Source: Flavipsychrobacter sp. (lineage in GTDB: Bacteria > Bacteroidota > Bacteroidia > Chitinophagales > Chitinophagaceae). From it: a DNA stretch of 64,000 nucleotides. The notes below the pieces were generated by a model. The model was given only the letters and a program-made list of their open reading frames with translations. It did no database searches and had not been told where the DNA came from. Positions 8,871-16,740 of this stretch are shown here, piece after piece; the stretch's first letter is position 1, and every line of letters begins with the position of its first letter. The position numbers were made by a program, and so were the translations under genes. The DNA lies in NCBI GenBank assembly GCA_016786615.1, contig JAEUVX010000009.1:310001-374000 (forward strand), read 5' to 3'.

Positions 8871-9554
8871 ATGCAACGCATCATTCAGATAAACATAGCA
8901 GGTCGCATCATACCTATTGAAGAAGATGCATACCAGTTATTGAAAAACTACATTGCATCGCTTACGAAGCAGTTTGCTAAGGAAGAAGGTAAAGATGAAA
9001 TCATTCAGGATATAGAGAACAGGATTGCAGAACTGTTTGCAATACGTTTGCAAACAGGGGCACCAGCTATTGATAATGCAGATGTAAAAAAAGTAATGGA
9101 GACGCTTGGCGCAGCAAACGAGCTGAACGAGCCAACTACCGGAAACTATACAAAAACAACCTACCTGCCTGCAGTATATGGTCAGCAGCAACAGGAAAAT
9201 CAAAAGCAATATGACTATGTACCACCTCGTAGGTTGTACCGCAATCCGCACGATAAAATAATTGGAGGTGTTTGTAGTGGCGTAGCAAACTATTTTGATA
9301 TAGACCCTGTGATAGTCCGATTGGTAATGGTTGTTTTATTCCTTACAGCAGGTATAGGTTTAGTAGCCTATATACTGGCTTGGATTATCATACCGGCAGC
9401 TAAAACCCCGGCAGATTTGGGGTTTATGACATCGGGTAGGCCAATGGATTTTGACACCATACAACGTAATATGACGGAAGAACTGCAGGATCTGAAGCGT
9501 CGTGGAGAAGATATGAGTAAAGAGTTGAGGGATTTTTTCAATAAGAAGAAATAG
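8871..9554 (+). CDS. PspC-domain envelope-stress protein
   Basis: A 227-residue protein. Residues 1-85 are an N-terminal domain common in Bacteroidota PspC proteins (INIAGRIIPIEEDAYQLLKNY, DEIIQDIENRIAELF). A PspC domain follows at about 122-185 (RRLYRNPHDKIIGGVCSGVA, NYFDIDPVIVRLVMV) with one or two membrane helices (LFLTAGIGLVAYILAWIII). The C-terminus is charged and probably coiled. PspC in Enterobacteria senses secretin or membrane stress together with PspA; no pspA or pspB is nearby. Cotranscribed with the PadR regulator. Confidence 0.87.
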   Translation: MQRIIQINIAGRIIPIEEDAYQLLKNYIASLTKQFAKEEGKDEIIQDIENRIAELFAIRLQTGAPAIDNADVKKVMETLGAANELNEPTTGNYTKTTYLPAVYGQQQQENQKQYDYVPPRRLYRNPHDKIIGGVCSGVANYFDIDPVIVRLVMVVLFLTAGIGLVAYILAWIIIPAAKTPADLGFMTSGRPMDFDTIQRNMTEELQDLKRRGEDMSKELRDFFNKKK

Positions 9555-9574
9555 GTTTAGCTGCTGAAGCATTC

Positions 9575-10261
9575 TTACAATCTTAGGGAAGATATACCCC
9601 CGTCTATATGTAATATTTGTCCTGTTATCCAACTTGCATCATCAGACAATAGGTACATCGCCATAGAGGCAATGTCTTCTGGTTGGCCAATTCGTTTGAG
9701 AGGGTGTCGTTCCGACGCACTAGTGATTTTTGTTTCATTGTCTGTAAGCCGAAATGAAAGTGGTGTTTGCACTAAAGATGGAGCAATAACATTAACACGT
9801 ATTCTAGGAGCCAGCTCTGCGGCAAGAGCCTTGGAAAAACCTTCAACAGCACCTTTTGCGGTTGCAACAGAACTGTGATAAGGCATCCCGGTGTGTACTG
9901 CTACAGTACTGAAGAGTAGAATTGATGCTGTCTCTGTATTCATTAGGTTAGGCAGATAAGCCTGAATAATTTTGATTGCTCCTATCAGATTTATCTCTAA
10001 ATCATTTTGAAAGTCTTTAGGCTTTAAACTTTTAAAAGGCTTCAGGTTGATTGACCCCGGGCAATACACAATCCCGTTGAGATGTCCTTCTATGGCAATT
10101 GGGAGATCGGGGCCTGTTATGTCGAAGTGTATATGTTGGTCAATTGGAAGATCAGGCTTTGTTCTGGAAATGGATACTACCTCGTACGAGTGTGAAATCA
10201 GTTTTTTGGCCAAAGCAAAACCAATACCAGAACTGGCACCAGCAATCAAAAATCTTTTCAT
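9575..10261 (-). CDS. Short-chain dehydrogenase/reductase-like protein lacking the catalytic tyrosine
   Basis: A 228-residue Rossmann protein starting at ATG 10261. The NAD(P)-binding motif GASSGIG is at 8-14 and the C-terminal ITGQILHIDGG at about 210-220 is normal for SDRs. The strand-5 serine is present (S118 in FSTVAV), but the YxxxK site reads V132-A-T-A-K136, so the catalytic tyrosine is replaced by valine while the lysine stays. Some SDR subfamilies have this change, so it may be a specialised or non-catalytic member. The substrate is unknown. It is transcribed away from the tRNA-Ala/GIY-YIG island. Confidence 0.85.
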   Translation of the reverse strand: MKRFLIAGASSGIGFALAKKLISHSYEVVSISRTKPDLPIDQHIHFDITGPDLPIAIEGHLNGIVYCPGSINLKPFKSLKPKDFQNDLEINLIGAIKIIQAYLPNLMNTETASILLFSTVAVHTGMPYHSSVATAKGAVEGFSKALAAELAPRIRVNVIAPSLVQTPLSFRLTDNETKITSASERHPLKRIGQPEDIASMAMYLLSDDASWITGQILHIDGGISSLRL

Positions 10262-10300
10262 ACTGGTATAACACCATTTTTGTACGAATGGTTGAAAAAA

Positions 10301-10360
10301 CAAAAGCCGCCCGAAGGCGACTTAAAGCTGTGGAGAATAACGGAGTCGAACCGATGACCT
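10301..10360 (-). repeat. Direct repeat copy A: tRNA-Ala 3' half plus terminator
   Basis: A 60-base segment nearly identical to 10639-10699: one single-base indel in an A run and one A/G difference. It holds the T-arm and 3' acceptor strand of tRNA-Ala and the hairpin terminator. Lying downstream of the GIY-YIG gene, it brackets that gene together with copy B. Confidence 0.9.
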
Positions 10361-10383
10361 TCCCAATACTTCGGGACGCTCTA
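10331..10383 (-). pseudogene. tRNA-Ala remnant (3' part) with palindromic anticodon arm
   Basis: Read on the minus strand, it begins with the 3' side of the D-stem (TAGAGCG) and then has a 16-base hairpin in place of the anticodon arm. It ends with the variable region, T-arm, 3' acceptor strand and discriminator A of tRNA-Ala. The 5' acceptor and D-arm strands are missing, so it cannot fold as tRNA. The GIY-YIG stop codon TAG is the first three bases of this remnant. Confidence 0.85.
10361..10376. repeat. 16-base palindrome, copy 1 (in tRNA remnant)
   Basis: TCCCAATACTTCGGGA: a 6-bp stem with a 4-base loop. It differs from copy 2 by A for G in the stem, which still pairs as G-U in minus-strand RNA. 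It occupies exactly the place of the 17-base anticodon arm of the intact tRNA-Ala. Confidence 0.85.
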
Positions 10384-10632
10384 TCGCTCGTTATTGATAA
10401 CCAGTTCAATAAACTTTCTGCTTTTCATTTTTTTGATGAAAGCCTCGCGTTGCATGGCTTCACTTCTTGTATTATACGATTCGATTTTTCTCAATTCCCA
10501 TGGGCAGCCTGCTTTTGTGGATTTGTTTCTGCCATTGTTGTGCTGTGCCAGTCGTGTAGTCATATCCTCGCAACTGCCAACATAATATTTGTTGGCAGCA
10601 TTGCTGAATAGTATATAAACATGAAAAGGCAT
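10381..10632 (-). CDS. GIY-YIG nuclease-superfamily protein (single domain)
   Basis: An 83-residue one-domain nuclease. Motifs in order: HVYIL (the GIY strand, 4-8), YYVG (the YIG strand, 16-19), R27, H31-N32, and E63 in QREAFIKK, the metal-binding glutamate. All key residues are present, so it should be active. The start is taken as ATG 10632, six bases after the direct repeat; an in-frame TTG at 10641 lies inside the repeat. The stop codon falls in tRNA-derived DNA. The family includes homing endonucleases and UvrC/Slx1 relatives. It lies just behind the tRNA-Ala terminator, between duplicated tRNA pieces, suggesting it moves or converts with tRNA sequence. Confidence 0.9.
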   Translation of the reverse strand: MPFHVYILFSNAANKYYVGSCEDMTTRLAQHNNGRNKSTKAGCPWELRKIESYNTRSEAMQREAFIKKMKSRKFIELVINNER

Positions 10633-10638
10633 AAAAAA

Positions 10639-10743
<105 letters not shown>

Positions 10744-10782
10744 ATATAGTATTTGTTAAGAACTGTTTTAAAAAATCAAATC

Positions 10783-10837
10783 AACCGATGACCTTCCCGA
10801 TGCTTCGGGACGCTCTAGCCAGCTGAGCTAATTCCCC
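10783..10837 (-). pseudogene. tRNA-Ala remnant (5' part) with palindromic anticodon arm
   Basis: Read on the minus strand, it is identical to the tRNA-Ala 5' acceptor strand, D-arm and base 26. A 16-base palindrome replaces the anticodon arm, then the variable region and 5' T-stem strand follow before homology ends inside the T-loop. There is no 3' acceptor. It lies 39 bases upstream of the intact tRNA gene and complements the 3' remnant on the other side of the GIY-YIG gene. Confidence 0.85.
10795..10810. repeat. 16-base palindrome, copy 2 (in tRNA remnant)
   Basis: TCCCGATGCTTCGGGA: a perfect 6-bp stem with loop TGCT. It replaces the tRNA-Ala anticodon arm exactly between conserved flanks (GAGCG on one side, AGGTC on the other in tRNA sense). 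Confidence 0.88.
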
Positions 10838-10915
10838 CTTGTGGGTTGCAAATATAGCTTTCCTGCAACCATTTGGCAAATTTCTTGTTACCTTTAGTAA
10901 CAACTCAATTGTACT

Positions 10916-11074
10916 ATGTGGAGGCAAATATTAACGTATTTCTACCTGCGTAAAAAAGACCCTAATGCACCATCAAATATCAATATCAAGTTCATGCATG
11001 GCATGAACAGAATATCCTTATTCATTTTTCTGATAGGTATTATTGTTATGTTAGTTCGCATGTTCAGAAACTAA
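10916..11074 (+). CDS. Small single-pass membrane protein (DUF6728-like)
   Basis: A 52-residue protein: a basic N-terminal half (ILTYFYLRKKDPNAP, FMHGMNRISL) then one hydrophobic helix (FIFLIGIIVMLVRMF). The RKKDP..NIN.KFMHGMNRIS pattern resembles the short Bacteroidota family DUF6728, from memory; its function is unknown. A possible -7 element TACCTTTA lies about 25 bases upstream. It is the only gene between the tRNA island and phnA and ends before a strong bidirectional terminator. Confidence 0.65.
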   Translation: MWRQILTYFYLRKKDPNAPSNINIKFMHGMNRISLFIFLIGIIVMLVRMFRN

Positions 11075-11096
11075 TTATCAGCCGATAATATTAATG

Positions 11097-11125
11097 ATAA
11101 AAGCCGCTCCCGGAGCGGCTTTTAT
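11097..11125. terminator. Bidirectional terminator
   Basis: A perfect palindromic hairpin (ATAAAAGCCGCTCC / GGAGCGGCTTTTAT) with A and T flanks between two convergent genes. Its right end touches the stop codon of the PhnA-domain gene. Confidence 0.85.
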
Positions 11126-11709
11126 CATGCGTTGTGTTTCCTTACATACTTTGTCAGGATTACGATTACCTGCCCTTCTATTTTGCCTTCTATCTGCTCC
11201 GTATTATTTTCTACAAGGCGGATGTTTTTTACAACAGTCCCCATTTTTGCATTCAGGGTAGTGCCTTTTACATCCAACGATTTTATAAGGACTACTGTAT
11301 CGCCGGTATTAAGTACAGCGCCATTGCAATCTTTATGCAGGTCAGCTGCACCATCGTTATCATGGTCTCCTGTAGCTTTTGCCCAAGCCAGTTTTTCATC
11401 ATCCAGATACATCATATCCAGCGCATCAGATGCCCAGCTCTCATTTCTGAAACGGTTAAGCATACGCCAGCTTATCACTTGTACTCCCGGCACTTCGCTC
11501 CACATGCTTGTAGTGAGGCAGCCCCAGTGTTTGGCATCCAGGTCTTCTTTTTTGTCTATCTGTGCTATACATTTGTTACAGATGTAAACACTGTTATCAG
11601 CGTTACTGCTCGATTGGGGTTGTACTTCGTATACTTGCAGATTCTTATCAGACCCGCATAGTTCACATTTATTATCGCTTCGTTGCTTTAGTTGCGCATC
11701 AAGTTTCAT
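11125..11709 (-). CDS. PhnA-domain zinc-ribbon protein
   Basis: A 194-residue soluble protein. The N-terminus has a zinc ribbon with CELC (17-20) and CNKC. The C-terminal ~70 residues form the PhnA domain (DCNGAVLNTGDTVVLIKSLDVKG, and an IEGQVIVILTKYVRK end). Despite the name, PhnA proteins are not established phosphonate enzymes in most species; E. coli PhnA-type proteins are outside the C-P lyase core. No phn genes are nearby. Monocistronic. Confidence 0.85.
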   Translation of the reverse strand: MKLDAQLKQRSDNKCELCGSDKNLQVYEVQPQSSSNADNSVYICNKCIAQIDKKEDLDAKHWGCLTTSMWSEVPGVQVISWRMLNRFRNESWASDALDMMYLDDEKLAWAKATGDHDNDGAADLHKDCNGAVLNTGDTVVLIKSLDVKGTTLNAKMGTVVKNIRLVENNTEQIEGKIEGQVIVILTKYVRKHNA

Positions 11710-11771
11710 ACCCTAATGTATTTAAGGGCGCAAAGCTAATTTTTTTATTTGGCTGATTTTTATGATTTTAA

Positions 11772-12866
11772 TCAGTGTGTTATAGCAACAATCACACTTG
11801 CAGCATTTTCTGAAGCATTACTGTCGCCAAGCAAATGCCATAATTGTGAATAGTCTTTTTTCAAAGCTGTAATGTGTTCTTTATCATAGAGAACTTTGTC
11901 CAGCTCTTTTTTCAGCATGGCTTCGTTCAGGTCTGCCTGTATCAGTTCGGTTATTACGGGCTTGTCCATGATGAGGTTCACAAGTGATATGTACTTTACT
12001 TTTATAAGCCTTTTAGCCAACCAGTAGGATATTGGGTTGCCCTTGTAACATACTACTTCAGGCACGCCAAAGAGGGCTGTCTCCAGTGTTGCAGTACCGC
12101 TGGTTACCAGTGCTGCTGTGGATTGTTTCAGCAGGTTGTAGGTTTGTCCGTTTGCAAGCAGCACGTTTTGGTTGCCGATAATGCTTGTATAAAGTTCATC
12201 AGGCTGAGAAGGGGCCTGTGCTACAATAAACTGGTGGTTGGGGTAGTGCTTCACGGCCTGCAGCATGATAGGTAGTTTCACTTTTATTTCTTGTGCCCTG
12301 CTGCCCGGTAGCAATGCTATAATAGGTTTATCTGATAATTTACTGGCAGGTGTTTTCAGTTCCTGTTCTACAACCTGTATAAGCGGATGTCCAACATAGC
12401 TGACAGCGTAGTCCCATTTTTTGTAAAAATCTACCTCAAAAGGAAGTATCACCAGCATCTTGTCAACATCACGCTTCAATTTCTTTACCCGGTTTTCCTT
12501 CCATGCCCACACCTGCGGCGATATGTAGTAAACTACTTTAATGCCCTGTTGTTTTGCCCATGCTGCAATCCGCATATTGAAACCGGGGTAGTCTATCAGT
12601 ACCAATACATCGGGTTTGTATTGCGATATGTCTTTTTTGCAAAATTCGATGTTGTTAAGAATGGTTCGCAGGTGCATTAACACCTCTACAAAACCCATAA
12701 AAGCAAGTTCACGATAGTGTTTTACGAGTTCGGCACCGGCATGCTGCATTTTATCTCCACCCCAGCAGCGTATAGCTGCATCGGTATCCTTTTGCAGGAT
12801 TGCTTTAATAAGGTTGCTGCCATGTAGGTCTCCACTGGCTTCGCCTGCAATAATGTAGTAACGCAT
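11772..12866 (-). CDS. lpxB: Lipid-A-disaccharide synthase
   Basis: GT19 enzyme that joins UDP-2,3-diacylglucosamine and lipid X to form the lipid A disaccharide at the inner membrane. 364 residues from ATG 12866 (MRYYIIAGEASGDLHGS, the family start). A longer frame from 12881 would overlap the upstream gene. Conserved segments: FMGFVEVL, LIDYPGFNMRIA, YYISPQVWAWKENRVKK, LLPGSRAQEI and SGTATLETALFGVPEVVCYKG. One base separates it from the upstream membrane-protein stop, so the two are translationally coupled. Confidence 0.97.
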   Translation of the reverse strand: MRYYIIAGEASGDLHGSNLIKAILQKDTDAAIRCWGGDKMQHAGAELVKHYRELAFMGFVEVLMHLRTILNNIEFCKKDISQYKPDVLVLIDYPGFNMRIAAWAKQQGIKVVYYISPQVWAWKENRVKKLKRDVDKMLVILPFEVDFYKKWDYAVSYVGHPLIQVVEQELKTPASKLSDKPIIALLPGSRAQEIKVKLPIMLQAVKHYPNHQFIVAQAPSQPDELYTSIIGNQNVLLANGQTYNLLKQSTAALVTSGTATLETALFGVPEVVCYKGNPISYWLAKRLIKVKYISLVNLIMDKPVITELIQADLNEAMLKKELDKVLYDKEHITALKKDYSQLWHLLGDSNASENAASVIVAITH

Positions 12867-12867
12867 A

Positions 12868-13161
12868 TTAGTTCCAAACAAACTTTATAAGCAGCATCAA
12901 TACTGCGTACAGCATCGTTGCTACAAAGATACCTCTTGCGGTTAAGTCGAGGCGTTTGTTGGTATAAAATATAAACGGGATGATATTAACCAGTATGCCA
13001 AGGCTGATGACTTTGGTAGCTTGTGTAGGCATGTGTCTCATTTCTTTAAGAAACTCAGTGAAACTTATGCCTTGAAACAAAATCAGGTACACGATGAATA
13101 TGCCAATCAATGGTAGTATTGCACCTATTACAAAACCTAATAATGGAACGTTGCGTTTCAT
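12868..13161 (-). CDS. Small three-helix membrane protein upstream of lpxB
   Basis: A 97-residue protein with three hydrophobic segments (about 8-28, 50-65 and 76-94) joined by short basic loops. I do not recognise a named family. It is coupled to lpxB (stop and start separated by one base), so a role in the outer-membrane lipid pathway is possible but not shown. It is divergent from the phosphosulfolactate synthase-like gene, and the two promoters share the 100 bases between them. Confidence 0.75.
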   Translation of the reverse strand: MKRNVPLLGFVIGAILPLIGIFIVYLILFQGISFTEFLKEMRHMPTQATKVISLGILVNIIPFIFYTNKRLDLTARGIFVATMLYAVLMLLIKFVWN

Positions 13162-13203
13162 AAGACAGAAATATTACGCTAATATACAAGTGAAAAATTC
13201 ATT

Positions 13204-13236
13204 TTTGTACATACAAGCGCGAAAGATGTACATTTG
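13204..13236 (+). promoter_or_regulatory. Promoter of the ComA-like gene
   Basis: TTTG at 13204-13207, a 21-base spacer and TACATTTG at 13229-13236 match the Bacteroidota promoter consensus. The start codon is 25 bases downstream. Confidence 0.72.
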
Positions 13237-13261
13237 TTGTCAATTCGGTAAAACAAAAAGC

Positions 13262-14041
13262 ATGAATTTTCACTTGAAAAACCTGCCTGAACGTACCCAA
13301 AAACCACGTAGTTACGGTTTGACAATGGTAATGGACAAGGGCATGGGACTGGATGAGGTTAAGAATTTCCTATCTGTAGCAGCACCTTATGTAGATATTG
13401 TTAAGTTTGGCTTCGGTACTGCATTTGTTACAAAAAACCTGAGAGAAAAGATTGACATCTACAAGGCTCACGATATACCTGTTTATTTTGGTGGTACATT
13501 ATTTGAAGCCTTTTTGATACGAGGCCAGTTTGATGATTACCTGAATGTAATTAAAGACTTTGGGTTAAAGCATGTAGAGGTGTCTGATGGTTCTATCACA
13601 ATACCACACGCTGAAAAGTGCGGATATATCGAAAAGCTGGCAAAGCATGTAACCGTATTATCTGAAGTTGGTTCTAAAGATGCGGCACATATTATCCCTC
13701 CGTATAAATGGATAGAACTGATGAAGGCTGAACTGGAATCAGGCTCTACCTATGTGATTGCAGAAGCACGCGAAGCCGGGAACGTAGGTATCTATCGTGG
13801 TACAGGCGAGGTAAGGGAAGGCCTTGTGCAGGAGATATTAACGCAAATACCGCATGAGAAAATAATATGGGAAGCACCACAAAAAGCACAGCAAGTATAT
13901 TTTATGGAGCTGTTGGGTGCTAATGTGAACCTGGGTAATATTGCTCCTAATGAAATGTTGCCACTGGAGGCTATGCGTGTTGGGTTGAGGGGTGATACAT
14001 TTCACCTGTACCTTGATACGAAAAATGAAATAAACGGGTAA
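13262..14041 (+). CDS. Phosphosulfolactate synthase-like protein (ComA family)
   Basis: A 259-residue TIM-barrel protein starting at ATG 13262 (MNFHLKNLPERTQKPRSYG). ComA adds sulfite to phosphoenolpyruvate to give (R)-phosphosulfolactate. Conserved stretches: GLTMVMDKGMG, VDIVKFGFGT, PVYFGGTLFEAF, VEVSDGSI, VIAEAREAGNVGIYR and IWEAPQKAQQVYF. In methanogens it starts coenzyme M synthesis; in this phylum a role in sulfonates such as sulfonolipids is possible, but that is inference. It has its own promoter and terminator and precedes aroE by 77 bases. No other sulfonate genes are visible. Confidence 0.85.
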   Translation: MNFHLKNLPERTQKPRSYGLTMVMDKGMGLDEVKNFLSVAAPYVDIVKFGFGTAFVTKNLREKIDIYKAHDIPVYFGGTLFEAFLIRGQFDDYLNVIKDFGLKHVEVSDGSITIPHAEKCGYIEKLAKHVTVLSEVGSKDAAHIIPPYKWIELMKAELESGSTYVIAEAREAGNVGIYRGTGEVREGLVQEILTQIPHEKIIWEAPQKAQQVYFMELLGANVNLGNIAPNEMLPLEAMRVGLRGDTFHLYLDTKNEING

Positions 14042-14062
14042 TGCCGTATTGAATATAATGCT

Positions 14063-14094
14063 AAAGGGTGTACATTACTGTATACCCTTTTTTT
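14063..14094 (+). terminator. Terminator after the ComA-like gene
   Basis: Inverted repeat AAAGGGTGTAC / GTATACCCTTT with a short loop and a run of seven T, between the ComA-like gene and aroE. Confidence 0.8.
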
Positions 14095-14118
14095 GTTACT
14101 AACCGGTATCTTTAGCGT

Positions 14119-14850
14119 ATGGCATCTTTATATGGTTTGATAGGCTACCCGTTGTCGCATTCGTTTTCACCGGCATACTTTCATCATAAGTTTGCAAAGC
14201 AGGGTATAGATGCCATATATCAAGCATATCCCATATTGACGATTAACGATTTTCCGGCACTGCTAAATGCCAATCCATCATTAAAGGGGCTGAATGTAAC
14301 GATACCTTATAAAGAACAGATATTACATTATCTGGATGAGATGGATGCAGCTGCCGAAACGATAGGCGCCGTTAACTGTATTAAGATAACAAGTGACAGG
14401 CTGATAGGTTATAATACTGACCATATAGGTTTTGCTGACAGCCTGAGGCCCTTGCTGCGCAAACAACATACCCATGCATTGGTATTAGGCACTGGTGGAG
14501 CTGCTAAGGCTGTTATGTATGCGTTGCACCAATTGGGTATTGATTGTAAAACCGTATCACGAACAAGTGGTGATATCACTTATGATAATCTTAATGATGA
14601 GATCATACAGTCGCATAGGTTGATTATTAATACTACGCCGCTTGGTATGTATCCTGATGCAAATCAATGTCCGTCATTACCATATAAAGCTATCGGGCAA
14701 GGACACTTGCTATACGATTTGATATACAACCCAGAAGAAACCCTGTTTCTGAAACAAGGTTCAGAGGCAGGTGCTGCTATTAAGAATGGTTATGAAATGC
14801 TGATACTGCAGGCTGAGGCATCCTGGCAGATTTGGAATACTACCCGATAG
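14119..14850 (+). CDS. aroE: Shikimate dehydrogenase
   Basis: Reduces 3-dehydroshikimate to shikimate with NADPH. 243 residues, slightly short but complete. LIGYPLSHSFSPAYF binds shikimate, NVTIPYKEQ carries the catalytic lysine, GAVNCI and GYNTDHIGF follow, and the NADP loop GTGGAAKAV is present. The C-terminal NGYEMLILQAE block is also typical. A TATCTTTA element lies six bases before the start codon. The last 11 bases overlap the end of the convergent methyltransferase gene. A DAHP synthase-chorismate mutase of the same pathway lies 0.8 kb downstream on the other strand. Confidence 0.95.
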   Translation: MASLYGLIGYPLSHSFSPAYFHHKFAKQGIDAIYQAYPILTINDFPALLNANPSLKGLNVTIPYKEQILHYLDEMDAAAETIGAVNCIKITSDRLIGYNTDHIGFADSLRPLLRKQHTHALVLGTGGAAKAVMYALHQLGIDCKTVSRTSGDITYDNLNDEIIQSHRLIINTTPLGMYPDANQCPSLPYKAIGQGHLLYDLIYNPEETLFLKQGSEAGAAIKNGYEMLILQAEASWQIWNTTR

Positions 14851-15628
14851 TATAATACACACATGTAGTAAGGAAGTTGCGTACAAAAGGTATTGCACTG
14901 ATAATGCCAAACTGCTTGCGTGGTTCCCAACCGAATTTATATTTGTATATCGGGTTAATAAGGAAATGGGTTTTGTTGATAAACTTCATACCGCTGCTGC
15001 GCACTATTTTTTCAAACCTTTCTATAGTGATGCGTGTATCATAGATTTCCATCAACTCATTGACAACGCCATCTTCTTCACCTATCATTTTTACGATGCC
15101 TTTATAAATTGGTTTGGGTAGAATGTGGTACCATGGCATCATACCCAGTTTATGTTCGCAAATTTGCTGGTGGCCACCAAATGGCATATACCATGGAGGG
15201 AAACCGAAGAATATCTGTCCGCCTTGTTTCAGAAAGTTTTTAAGATAGGGGATGAACTTCTCTTGCTCAGGAATATGCTCGATAGCATCTTTCAATATTA
15301 TAACATCAAAGAAGCCTTTGAAACGTTGCAGGAAATCATCATCATATACATTCTTATAAAGGAACTCAATCTTTCCCGCTGCAACTTCTTTAGAGAAGAA
15401 ATTGTTAGCCAAATCTATACGCACAGGATTGAGGTCAACACCTACACAAAAAGCGCCTTTATCCATAAACGGTACTAATACCCCACCTTCACCGCAGCCT
15501 ATCTCCATCACATTTACACCATTCCCTATAGGTTTTGTTTGCTCAATGAATGGCAATACATAGCTCCGGGAATTATCAACCTGTTGTTCGTAACGTACTT
15601 TATCGTCTTTGTGCTGTTTGAGCGCCAA
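14840..15628 (-). CDS. Class I SAM-dependent methyltransferase
   Basis: A 262-residue protein. The SAM-binding motif I is VMEIGCGEGGVLVPF near residues 40-54, then VGVDLNP, VIILKDAIEHIPE (motif post-II) and GGQIFFGFPPWYMPFGGH. The C-terminal region after residue 150 is a distinct lobe, probably for the acceptor. The acceptor is unknown; such genes often act on lipids or sugars. It lies 28 bases downstream of the aromatic-pathway gene on the same strand, so the two may be cotranscribed, and overlaps the aroE end by 11 bases. Confidence 0.85.
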   Translation of the reverse strand: MALKQHKDDKVRYEQQVDNSRSYVLPFIEQTKPIGNGVNVMEIGCGEGGVLVPFMDKGAFCVGVDLNPVRIDLANNFFSKEVAAGKIEFLYKNVYDDDFLQRFKGFFDVIILKDAIEHIPEQEKFIPYLKNFLKQGGQIFFGFPPWYMPFGGHQQICEHKLGMMPWYHILPKPIYKGIVKMIGEEDGVVNELMEIYDTRITIERFEKIVRSSGMKFINKTHFLINPIYKYKFGWEPRKQFGIISAIPFVRNFLTTCVYYTIG

Positions 15629-15656
15629 TGTGTTTACTTTTTTGGAAGGGATAAAA

Positions 15657-16736
15657 TTAACCTTTTACTTCATTCAGCAAAGCCTGTAATATTTCGAGCT
15701 GCTTTTTGATGCTTTCGTCGTGTATTTTTTCATACAGGGAAACAATGAATTCCTGTGAAAGATTGTGTTTTGCCCCTCTTGCACCACGTGTAGCAACAAT
15801 TTCACGCCAACGTTCGGGCTGATATGCTGTCATATTGCATGCTTTTTTCACTTCGCCCATACGCGCACTCAGCTCCATCCTACGGGCAATAAGGTCTATT
15901 ATTTCAGCATCAAGGCTATCCATTTGCTGCCTCAATTGCTCCAATGTCATGCCCTTATTTATATCTGAGGTATGTTGTTGGCGAATTACCAGTTGCTCCA
16001 ATATTTCCTTTAGTGTACCCGGAGTTACCTGTTGGGCTGCGTCGCTCCATGCCTCTTGCGGGTTGGGGTGAGTTTCTATCATCAATCCCTCAAAACCCAT
16101 GTCCATCGCTTTTTGAGCGATATCTGCAACCAGTTCCCTGTTGCCGGTAATATGGCTAGGGTCGCAAAAGATGGGCAATTCCGGGTTTCGTCTTTTCAGT
16201 TCTATAGGTATAGGCCAGTTGGGCTGATTTCTGTATGCTGATACAGCCTGGTAGCTGGAGAAGCCACGATGTATAGCGGCAATATCAGTAATGCCGGCCT
16301 GCATCAGCCTTTCGATAGCCCCCTGCCACAAGTCAACATCGGGGTTAACCGGGTTCTTTACCATTACAGGGATGTTTACACCCTTCAATGCATCTGCCAA
16401 GCGTTGTACCTGAAAGGGATTCACTGTAGTGCGTGCACCAATCCATAATACATCTATATCGTGTTGCAACGCCAGTTCAATATGTTGTGGTTCAGCTACC
16501 TCAACAGTTACGGGGAGGTGGAAGGTGCTTTTAACTTCTTGCAGCCACTGCAAAGCTTCTATGCCATTGCCTTCAAAACTACCGGGACGGGTACGTGGTT
16601 TCCACACTCCTGCACGATATAACTGAACCGGCAATGCAGCAATGCCTGCTGCTACTTCCAGTACTTGTTCCCTCGTTTCAGCACTGCATGGACCCGCTAT
16701 TATAAAAGGTTGTTCTCCTCTTTTGAAAAAAGACAT
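15657..16736 (-). CDS. Bifunctional DAHP synthase / chorismate mutase
   Basis: A 359-residue fusion. Residues 1-250 form a type-I DAHP synthase (FIIAGPCSAETREQVLEVA, YRAGVWKPRTRPGSFEG, WIGARTTVNPF, VMVKNPVNPD, CDPSHITGNR, MIETHPNPQEAWSDAAQQ). Residues ~265-355 form an AroQ chorismate mutase (MDSLDAEIIDLIARRMELSARMGEVK). It joins the first shikimate step to the first committed phenylalanine/tyrosine step. Such fusions occur in Bacteroidota and let prephenate or chorismate control DAHP synthase allosterically. A TAACTTTG element lies just before the start codon. Confidence 0.93.
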   Translation of the reverse strand: MSFFKRGEQPFIIAGPCSAETREQVLEVAAGIAALPVQLYRAGVWKPRTRPGSFEGNGIEALQWLQEVKSTFHLPVTVEVAEPQHIELALQHDIDVLWIGARTTVNPFQVQRLADALKGVNIPVMVKNPVNPDVDLWQGAIERLMQAGITDIAAIHRGFSSYQAVSAYRNQPNWPIPIELKRRNPELPIFCDPSHITGNRELVADIAQKAMDMGFEGLMIETHPNPQEAWSDAAQQVTPGTLKEILEQLVIRQQHTSDINKGMTLEQLRQQMDSLDAEIIDLIARRMELSARMGEVKKACNMTAYQPERWREIVATRGARGAKHNLSQEFIVSLYEKIHDESIKKQLEILQALLNEVKG

Positions 16737-16740
16737 ATCG

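Noticed and set aside
10152-10409. Minus-strand frame reading through the 3' tRNA-Ala remnant
   Set aside because: It overlaps the SDR gene start and is a translation of tRNA-derived DNA; the GIY-YIG frame itself stops at 10381.
10783-10837. Second functional tRNA gene
   Set aside because: The 5' half matches tRNA-Ala, but the anticodon loop is a four-base palindrome loop and the 3' acceptor strand is missing.
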